NCBI GenBank assembly: GCA_003484785.1
Contig: DNAD01000137.1
Location: 1 to 20,556, forward strand
Direction: 5' to 3'
DNA length: 20,556 bases
From: Lachnospiraceae bacterium
GTDB taxonomy: Bacteria; Bacillota; Clostridia; Lachnospirales; Lachnospiraceae
In this document: positions 14,783 to 20,556 of the stretch, piece by piece
How the letters are laid out: each line of letters begins with the position of its first letter
Numbering within the stretch: the first letter of the stretch is position 1
Translations under genes and position numbers: made by a program
Notes under the pieces: generated by a model
Told to the model about the DNA's origin: nothing
Seen by the model: only the letters and a program-made list of their open reading frames with translations
Database searches by the model: none

Positions 14783-16228
14783 TTAATAGCCCAGCATCCA
14801 GTCGTACATTTCCTGGTATTTTCTTGCCGATACGGCCCAGGAGAAGTCGGCTGCCATGCCCCGGTCTATGATCTTATTCCACTCTCTCTTATTATTCATA
14901 TAGACATCATAGGCATAACGGATGGTGCCCGCCATCTCATGAGCATTATAATTGACGAAGGAGAAGCCGGTTCCCGTGCTCTCATACTCGTTATAGGGCT
15001 CCACAGTGTCCTTCAGGCCCCCGGTTTCCCTTACAATGGGAACGGTCCCGTATCTTAAGGACATAAGCTGGGATAAACCGCAGGGTTCAAACAGAGACGG
15101 CATAAGGAAGGCATCGCAGCTGCCGTAGATCTTGTGAGAAAGCTCCTCGGAATAGTAGATATTTGCGGATACCTTGTTGCCGTACTTCCAGGCAAAATGC
15201 CTGAACATGTTCTCGTACCTCTCCTCTCCTGTCCCGAGAACCACTATCTGGATATCCATCTGGCACAACTCCTCCATCATGAAGGAGATGAGGTCAAAGC
15301 CCTTTTGATCGGTAAGCCTTGATACTATCCCGATCATAAACTTCCTGTCATCCTGCTCAAGGTTAAGCTCCTTCTGCAGATCTCGCTTATTCTTGATCTT
15401 TTCCTTGCGGAAGTCTCTGGCATTGTATTTATGTCTCAGGAATCTGTCCGTAGAGGGATCGTATTCCTTGTAGTCTATGCCGTTTACTATTCCTCTGAGA
15501 TCCTTGCTCCTGGCCTTTAATAGCCCGTCAAGACCTTCTCCGTAAAACTCCGTCTTTATCTCATCGGCGTAGGTCTCGCTGACGGTGGTAATGGCATCGG
15601 CATACACAAGCCCTCCCTTAAGAAGATTTGCGTCCTTATAGGATTCCAGCTTGTCGGGAGTAAAGAAATAATCCGGAAGCCCCGAGTAAGCCTTTATTGT
15701 CTTAACGTCCCAGGTACCCTGGAACTTGAGGTTATGTATGGTCATTACCGATTTGATGTCTCTGAAAAATTCACCGGCATGGAATCTTTCCTTCAGATAA
15801 ACCGGTATAAGACCTGTCTGCCAGTCGTGGCAGTGAACGATATCGGGCTTAAACCCTACCACGGGAAGGATGGAAAGAGCGGCCTTTGAAAAGAATACAT
15901 ATTTCTCTATATCCCACAGGATATCCCCGTAAAGCGTGGGGCCAGAGAAATAATGCTCATTATCCACGAAATAGAAGGTGACGCCTTCGTTGACCAGCTT
16001 GAATACTCCTACATACTGGGAATGATTATCAAAATCCATGTAGAAGTTCGTCAGATACTCCATTCTGTCGCGGTATTCCTGCTTCATACAGGCATATTTC
16101 GGTATCACTACGCGGCAGTCAAAGTATCTCTTATCAAAGTTCTTGGGAAGTGAGCCCACGACATCAGCCAGGCCTCCCGTTTTTGCAAATGGTACACATT
16201 CCGATGCTACAAAAAGAATATTCTTCAC
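14783..16228 (-). CDS. glgA: Glycogen synthase (ADP-glucose type, GT5)
   Basis: 481 residues, the usual bacterial GlgA length. It transfers glucose from ADP-glucose to the growing alpha-1,4-glucan in the cytoplasm. The N-terminal domain carries the ADP-glucose-binding K-T-G-G-L motif (Lys16-Leu20 in FAKTGGLADVVGSLPK) and the HDWQTGLIPVYLK segment; the C-terminal domain carries the SLFEPCGLSQLMSLRYGTVP block with the acceptor and nucleotide residues and TGGLKDTV. The start is GTG at 16228, 6 bases after a near-perfect GGAGGT. A strong promoter lies at 16292-16320 in the end of the preceding gene, so it can be transcribed alone. No other glycogen genes (glgB, glgC, glgD, glgP) are in the window. 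Its stop codon lies in the flank of the 196-bp palindromic element. Confidence 0.95.
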   Translation of the reverse strand: MKNILFVASECVPFAKTGGLADVVGSLPKNFDKRYFDCRVVIPKYACMKQEYRDRMEYLTNFYMDFDNHSQYVGVFKLVNEGVTFYFVDNEHYFSGPTLYGDILWDIEKYVFFSKAALSILPVVGFKPDIVHCHDWQTGLIPVYLKERFHAGEFFRDIKSVMTIHNLKFQGTWDVKTIKAYSGLPDYFFTPDKLESYKDANLLKGGLVYADAITTVSETYADEIKTEFYGEGLDGLLKARSKDLRGIVNGIDYKEYDPSTDRFLRHKYNARDFRKEKIKNKRDLQKELNLEQDDRKFMIGIVSRLTDQKGFDLISFMMEELCQMDIQIVVLGTGEERYENMFRHFAWKYGNKVSANIYYSEELSHKIYGSCDAFLMPSLFEPCGLSQLMSLRYGTVPIVRETGGLKDTVEPYNEYESTGTGFSFVNYNAHEMAGTIRYAYDVYMNNKREWNKIIDRGMAADFSWAVSARKYQEMYDWMLGY

Positions 16229-16258
16229 CCAGTCACCTCCGAAATGTAATATATATTT

Positions 16259-16288
16259 AAGAACAGAATTATATAAATCACTGTTCTT
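16259..16288 (-). promoter_or_regulatory. Inverted repeat at the glgA transcription start
   Basis: Perfect 8-bp arms AAGAACAG (16259-16266) and CTGTTCTT (16281-16288) around a 14-base AT-rich loop. It begins 3 bp downstream of the glgA -10, across the expected start site. It could be an operator or a leader hairpin. As a terminator for the upstream gene it lacks a good T-run. Confidence 0.45.
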
Positions 16289-16291
16289 CTG

Positions 16292-16320
16292 ATTATATCA
16301 ATTCACGGGAATTTCTTCAA
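16292..16320 (-). promoter_or_regulatory. Promoter for glgA
   Basis: Minus strand: TTGAAG (16315-16320), exactly 17 bp, then a perfect TATAAT (16292-16297). It overlaps the stop codon region of the preceding gene, so glgA has an internal promoter of its own. The leader is about 57 nt. Confidence 0.7.
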
Positions 16321-17506
16321 TATAATAATCATCCGCAAAATAATCCACAACCACCTTTGTGATATTTCCCGCTATATGTGAAGCAGATACTATCGAGGGA
16401 GAGGAAAAATCGTATCCTATGGTCCCGTCAGGCTGTTTTATCAGATCGGAAAACCTTACCACCGCCCTTACGGAGGTCGTCACCCCGTCAGCCTGGGTCA
16501 TGTCACAGTTATAGACGATATCAAGGTCATTGTAATGGTTTCCGCTCTTTCCGGCCTCCGAGTCCTTTACCGTCTTAAAATACATTTTGCTGACCGAGGG
16601 CTCCAGCCATCTGAAGGTAGCCTGCTTGTTGACGTATACAGGCACGAGCCCGGCCTCTATAAATACCCTTACGCCCCAGGTATTGGCATCGGAAAAGGCG
16701 CTCTTTCCGGCCTCACAGGCCTCCCTTAAGACCTCCCGGGGAATATCGGAGGCCTGTGAGAGGTATTCATTCATATCCTCAATCCTGTATTCCTTCACGC
16801 ACTCTTCACTGGGCTTTTCTACGGTGATCATCCTCTTAAGACACTCGGCATCGCTGAAATAAGCCCTTACCGTCACCACATCTCCGATGGCATAGTAATC
16901 CTTTAATTCCACCGGATTAAAGACCACGTCCCGGATGAACTCATCCTCGCTGTTATTTACCACCCTGACGCTTATCTTCGGCGAATCGCCTTCAAGGACA
17001 AGCTCCACATCCTGAAACAGCTCGGAAACGGTAACCTTTCTGGCCTCCTTAAGCCCGGATACCTTTATCTCCTCTTCTCTGCCCTCAATGCGTATGTTCA
17101 GACGCGAGGCCAGATCAAAATCACAGGCATAGCGTATCATCGCGGTATCGCCGTTTGAAAGAGAGCGCTCAGGCGGGGCCTTTACCGCGAGGGTAGTAAC
17201 CAGCCTTCTGTAATCCTCCTCACCGATATCCTTGTCCTTTATCAGGCTTTTTTCATAGTTCTCGAGAGCCTCCTGTATCTTTTCGTTAAAACGGCCCTCA
17301 TCAAACCGAAACTCTATGGATCCCCTGCCGTTATAGCCGCTGTAGGTCTTAAAGTAATAATCCTTCAGGCGGATCGTCGCATATTCCCTGCCCGACATGA
17401 TAAATACCGCTGCGATCCCGGCGCCCAGAAATATAAGGATCAGGACGGCAACTATCCATACTGCCGTCCTTCGTTTGCGTTTATTGTTTTTCCGGCTCCT
17501 GCCCAT
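16298..17506 (-). CDS. Single-pass membrane protein of unknown function downstream of recN
   Basis: 402 residues, not recognised as a named family. A highly basic N-terminus (MGRSRKNNKRKRR) and one membrane segment (about 14-38) imply an N-in, C-out topology with a large external region. Just after the membrane comes a block around YYFKTYSGYNGRGSIEFRFD; a similar G-x-x-G-x-G pattern occurs after the membrane segment of many Lachnospiraceae zinc-ribbon proteins, but no zinc ribbon is present here. The ATG at 17506 was chosen over a TTG at 17527 because GGGAG lies upstream of it; it overlaps the recN 3' end by 26 bp, so the two genes are probably cotranscribed and coupled. The C-terminal coding sequence carries the glgA promoter. 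No link to DNA repair is evident. Confidence 0.7.
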   Translation of the reverse strand: MGRSRKNNKRKRRTAVWIVAVLILIFLGAGIAAVFIMSGREYATIRLKDYYFKTYSGYNGRGSIEFRFDEGRFNEKIQEALENYEKSLIKDKDIGEEDYRRLVTTLAVKAPPERSLSNGDTAMIRYACDFDLASRLNIRIEGREEEIKVSGLKEARKVTVSELFQDVELVLEGDSPKISVRVVNNSEDEFIRDVVFNPVELKDYYAIGDVVTVRAYFSDAECLKRMITVEKPSEECVKEYRIEDMNEYLSQASDIPREVLREACEAGKSAFSDANTWGVRVFIEAGLVPVYVNKQATFRWLEPSVSKMYFKTVKDSEAGKSGNHYNDLDIVYNCDMTQADGVTTSVRAVVRFSDLIKQPDGTIGYDFSSPSIVSASHIAGNITKVVVDYFADDYYIEEIPVN

Positions 17507-19187
17507 CCTGTTTGATTCTCCCGGCAAGCTTCTTCATCTCTCTCGCGGATTCCAGTACACTCTCGGTTATCTCCGCCCCGGAGATCATCCTTGCCAGCTC
17601 CCCTGTGATATTTTCCCCCGTAAGCCTGTTTACAACAGTCTCCGTTCTGTTATTGCTTACCCTCTTTGCGATCTCGTAATGCGCATCAGCCATGGCGGCT
17701 ATCTGCGGAAGGTGCGTGATGCATATGACCTGATTGGTCCGTGAAAGAAGGGCCAGCTTCTCCGATACCTTCTGGGCAGTCCTTCCGCTTATTCCCGTAT
17801 CGATCTCGTCAAAGATCAGGGTATCCACCCTGTCCCTTCCCGCAAGCACCGTCTTAAGCGCCAGCATTATCCTCGACAGCTCGCCTCCCGAAGCCACCTC
17901 TGTAAGAGGTCTTATCTTTTCACCGGGATTTGTGGATATGAGAAACTCCACTTCGTCAAAGCCCTTACGGGTAAGATGATCATTGTCTGAGGTGACCTCG
18001 ATCTCAAACCGGGCATCCAGAAAATTCAGATCCGCCAGAGCATCCCTGATCTTTTCCGAAAGCTCCCCGGCTCCCTTCTTTCTGATCCCGGATATCCGTT
18101 CGGAAAGAGAGATGACCTTCTCCTTCATAGCCTCAGCGGACTTTTTCAGACCGTCCAGATACTCCTCATAGTTATCATATTTTAATAATAACTCTCGTTT
18201 CTTTTCAAGATTTTCGATAACCTCTGTTATTGTATCTCCGTATCTGCTTTTGATATGATTGATCAAATCAAGCCTCTGTTCCGTATCCGCAAACTCCTCT
18301 GCAGAGAATTCAAGGCTCTGTTCATAATCTGCCGCAGCCCTGTTAAAATCATTCAGTATGCTGTCGATATCCCCAAGCTGGGAGCAGAGAGAGCTTACCG
18401 CCTCATCCAGTCCCTCGGCCTGTCTCAGCCTGTACAGAGCTCTTCCCACGGCACTGCCGGCAGATGCCTCTGCATCGTAACCGCATTCCGAATGGGCATA
18501 GGCCACAGCCTCCAGGATCCTCTTTGAATTCTGCATCCTCCTGTACAGCTTCTCAAGCTCCTCGTCCTCACCTTCCTTAAGCCCTGCTTCCTCGATCTCC
18601 TTTATCTCATAGGCAAGCAGTTCCTTCTCGCGTCCGCTCTCCTTTTCCTTCTTAAGCGCCTCCTCAAGCTCTGCGCAGACAGCGGTATAGGAAGCAAATG
18701 CCTCATTAAGCTCTTTCGGATAAGCCCCCAGCTCTGCCTTTAGAAATTCATCGAGTATCTCAAGATGCTTGCTTTTATATAGAAGTGACTGGTGTTCATG
18801 CTGCCCGTGTATGTCGATGAGCAGGGAGGAAATCTCCTTTAAGGTTCCCGCACTTACCGTTTCCCCGTTGATCCTTGCTATTCCCCTCTTATTCATGATC
18901 TTTCTTGAAAGGATCACAAGGTCGTCCTCCGGGGATACGCCCAGCTCTTCGATCCTTTCCTTAAGCTCCTCATCCTCCACCAGAAAGGTGAGCTCACAGA
19001 GAGCGTACTCCTCGTTCTCTCTTATTATGTCCTTAGGTACCCTGTTGCCCAGGGCAAAATTAACCGAATCTATGATCAGGGACTTTCCCGCCCCCGTCTC
19101 TCCGCTCAAAACGTTGAACCCCTTCTCAAAGTTCATGTCAACATCCGTTATGAGCGCAATATTCTTAACGTGTAAGTTTAATAACAT
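17481..19187 (-). CDS. recN: DNA repair protein RecN
   Basis: 568 residues, normal for RecN, an SMC-like ATPase that tethers DNA ends early in double-strand-break repair. Walker A GETGAGKS is at 29-36; the family motif DIHGQHEHQSL lies near 130; coiled-coil arms occupy about 150-370; the ABC signature SGGELSRIMLALK and Walker B LIFDEIDTGISG lie in the C-terminal third, followed by a His switch in CITHLPQIAAMA. The start ATG at 19187 follows AGGAG, which overlaps the argR stop, leaving only 3 bp between the genes. The nadK-argR-recN order is widespread in Clostridia. Its 3' end overlaps the next gene. Confidence 0.96.
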   Translation of the reverse strand: MLLNLHVKNIALITDVDMNFEKGFNVLSGETGAGKSLIIDSVNFALGNRVPKDIIRENEEYALCELTFLVEDEELKERIEELGVSPEDDLVILSRKIMNKRGIARINGETVSAGTLKEISSLLIDIHGQHEHQSLLYKSKHLEILDEFLKAELGAYPKELNEAFASYTAVCAELEEALKKEKESGREKELLAYEIKEIEEAGLKEGEDEELEKLYRRMQNSKRILEAVAYAHSECGYDAEASAGSAVGRALYRLRQAEGLDEAVSSLCSQLGDIDSILNDFNRAAADYEQSLEFSAEEFADTEQRLDLINHIKSRYGDTITEVIENLEKKRELLLKYDNYEEYLDGLKKSAEAMKEKVISLSERISGIRKKGAGELSEKIRDALADLNFLDARFEIEVTSDNDHLTRKGFDEVEFLISTNPGEKIRPLTEVASGGELSRIMLALKTVLAGRDRVDTLIFDEIDTGISGRTAQKVSEKLALLSRTNQVICITHLPQIAAMADAHYEIAKRVSNNRTETVVNRLTGENITGELARMISGAEITESVLESAREMKKLAGRIKQDGQEPEKQ

Positions 19188-19190
19188 ATA

Positions 19191-19643
19191 TTACATAACT
19201 CCTGTTATCATTCTGATCTGATTCATTACTTCCTCACAGTCCTCCTTGCTCCTCATGGCGCACATCACGGTATCGTCTCCGGCTATGGAGCCTGTGATCT
19301 GAGGAAGTTTAAGTGCATCCACTGCCGCCGCCACTGCCATGGCCATCCCCGCACCCGTCCTGATCACCAGAATATGCTGTGAATCGGCCATGGATACAAA
19401 GCCTGCCCTGAGGACCTCCGAATATCTGTCTTCATCCCTCAGACCGCCCTCGTGAAGCGCATACTTCTGTCCCCCGTTCTTCATGGGTACCTTTATGACA
19501 TGAAGCTGCTTTATGTCCCGCGATACGGTAGCCTGGGTCACCGGATATCCTGCTTCGTTCAGCTTGCTGACCAACTCCTCCTGTGTCTGTATCTCGTTTT
19601 CAAGTATGATCTCAACAAGCTTTGAGTGTCTGGTATTCTTCAT
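19191..19643 (-). CDS. argR: Arginine repressor ArgR/AhrC
   Basis: 150 residues, the standard length. The N-terminal winged helix (about 1-70) contains the recognition helix QATVSRDIKQL (37-47); the C-terminal oligomerisation and arginine-binding domain (about 80-150) contains GSIAGDDTV, with the two Asp residues (123-124) that contact arginine. With arginine bound, the hexamer represses arginine biosynthesis genes and can activate catabolic ones. The ATG at 19643 follows AAGGA at good spacing, 12 bp after nadK. No arginine biosynthesis genes are nearby; the conserved link with recN and nadK is a feature of Clostridia gene order rather than of function. Confidence 0.95.
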   Translation of the reverse strand: MKNTRHSKLVEIILENEIQTQEELVSKLNEAGYPVTQATVSRDIKQLHVIKVPMKNGGQKYALHEGGLRDEDRYSEVLRAGFVSMADSQHILVIRTGAGMAMAVAAAVDALKLPQITGSIAGDDTVMCAMRSKEDCEEVMNQIRMITGVM

Positions 19644-19655
19644 TTCACCGTCCTT

Positions 19656-20495
19656 CTACCTGTCTCTCATTTTTCTGGATAATATATCGAGAAAGCTCTC
19701 CTCCCCCAGCCTTATGAGCCTTGCCTCCACCATAGCGCAGCTTATGGTCACCTCCTGGCGGGGGCTGAGCATTGCATTTCTCCCTCCGTCATAGGACACC
19801 TCCGCCTCATATTCCTGGGGGAATCTCCCTCCGACTACCCTTACCCTTACCGTATCATCGGCAGAAAGCACTATCGCTCTGGTATTAAGGGTGTGGGGAC
19901 AGATCGGATTGACGAGTATGAGCCTTGCCGTTGGCTCAACTATGGGGCCTCCCGCCGAAAGATTATAACCCGTTGACCCGGTGGGGGTTGAAACGATAAG
20001 CCCGTCCGCATCATAGGTGTTTAAAAGCCGGTTGTTTACAAAGAGCTCATATCTTACCGCCCTTAAGCTCCCGTGCCTTGAAATGACTATATCATTAAGC
20101 GCAAGCCCTTCTTCCGCACTCTCCTGCGAAACGCACCTGCCTCTTAACATCATCCTGTTTTCCGTAACATACCTTCCCGAAAGGAGCCTGTCCAGAGCGG
20201 GGAAGATATTATCCTTTTCAACCTCCGTAAGATATCCGACGTTTCCGAGGTTGATCCCGAAAATGGGGATCCCGGACTCGGCGGCCTTGCAGGCGGCCTG
20301 GATAAAGGTTCCGTCTCCGCCCAGGGTTATCAGGCATTCGGGAAGTCTGTCCGTATCAAAGCAGAGCACGTCGTTGCGCCTCACAACACAGCTTTGTGCC
20401 TCGACCCCTCTTTCTCTCAGGTATGCCGTTATGGACCCGGTGAGGATAAGTCCTCTGTCCTTTTCTTCATTAACGATGATCTGTATATTTTTCAC
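19656..20495 (-). CDS. nadK: NAD kinase (NadK)
   Basis: 279 residues from the chosen start. NadK phosphorylates NAD to NADP using ATP. It carries LGGDGTFIQAA (GGDGT at 59-63), NLGNVGYLTEVE, the NDIVISR segment (134-140) and STPTGSTGYNLSAGGPIV (169-186), all diagnostic of the family. I prefer the GTG at 20495 (protein MKNIQIIVNEEK), which has GGA about 5 bases upstream and fits the family N-terminus. A GTG at 20534 would add 13 residues, including a hydrophobic stretch without homology, and directly abuts a GCGCCGAT hairpin. It is the first visible gene of the nadK-argR-recN unit; further genes may lie upstream outside the window. A TATAGT lies just before the preferred start, but it is too close to serve a normal leader. 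Confidence 0.93.
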   Translation of the reverse strand: MKNIQIIVNEEKDRGLILTGSITAYLRERGVEAQSCVVRRNDVLCFDTDRLPECLITLGGDGTFIQAACKAAESGIPIFGINLGNVGYLTEVEKDNIFPALDRLLSGRYVTENRMMLRGRCVSQESAEEGLALNDIVISRHGSLRAVRYELFVNNRLLNTYDADGLIVSTPTGSTGYNLSAGGPIVEPTARLILVNPICPHTLNTRAIVLSADDTVRVRVVGGRFPQEYEAEVSYDGGRNAMLSPRQEVTISCAMVEARLIRLGEESFLDILSRKMRDR

Positions 20496-20535
20496 TTTAT
20501 TCCATACTATATAAATCAATACGTTCAGCTTCACT

Positions 20536-20556
20536 GCGCCGATTCCAAAGGAATCG
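20536..20556. repeat. GCGCCGAT-type hairpin, copy cut by window edge
   Basis: GCGCCGATTCC, then AAA, then GGAATCG: a perfect 7-bp stem CGATTCC/GGAATCG (20540-20546/20550-20556) ends exactly at the right edge. It lies about 41 bp upstream of the nadK start, like the copies upstream of secDF and the zinc-ribbon gene. Confidence 0.55.

Overview
The window reads as a chromosomal segment from a Gram-positive anaerobe of the class Clostridia, most likely a Lachnospiraceae member with roughly 50% G+C. The basis is gene order and family features: recJ next to a fused secDF, the nadK-argR-recN series, RqcH starting MALDGI, many AGGAG-type ribosome binding sites with some GTG/TTG starts, and several zinc-ribbon membrane proteins of a kind common in that family. 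No phage, CRISPR array, tRNA, rRNA or transposase gene is visible.

Layout. 1-2491 (minus): 5' end of recJ, then secDF. 2492-2762: hairpin-rich spacer with several palindromic repeats. 2763-3887 (minus): membrane protein with two zinc ribbons. 3888-4139: divergent promoter region with three consecutive hairpins. 4140-5438 (plus): CNNM/CorC-type ion transporter. 5506-12389 (minus): four tightly packed genes, probably one operon: TPR/DUF4037 protein, zinc-ribbon membrane protein, secreted CbiK-like chelatase lipoprotein, and an ABC-transporter binding lipoprotein. The first pair overlaps at ATGA, the second has a 28-bp gap, and the third overlaps at ATGA. 12390-12763: spacer with a nested palindrome and a leader. 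12764-14521 (plus): rqcH. 14522-14782: bidirectional terminator and a 196-bp palindromic element. 14783-16228 (minus): glgA with its own good promoter. 16298-20495 (minus): nadK, argR, recN and a membrane protein of unknown role, apparently cotranscribed.

Functionally, most of the window is housekeeping: protein export, DNA repair, ribosome quality control, arginine control, NADP synthesis and glycogen synthesis. The accessory part is the 5506-12389 operon. Its last two products look like a surface tetrapyrrole/metal-handling pair, but no permease or ATPase is encoded beside them.

The most interesting signal is non-coding. A family of small palindromes with ends GTTAC(T/C)ATTCAC(A/G)G occurs in the spacers. 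Two copies are exactly 37 bp and are flanked by exact 8-bp direct repeats (CCGACATC and ACGGCAGT). A third is 196 bp, folds into a multi-arm structure and has a 7-of-8 flanking repeat. They look like very small non-autonomous transposable elements with 8-bp target duplications. A second hairpin family starting GCGCCGAT lies in the same spacers, usually just upstream of minus-strand genes, with stem changes that preserve pairing.
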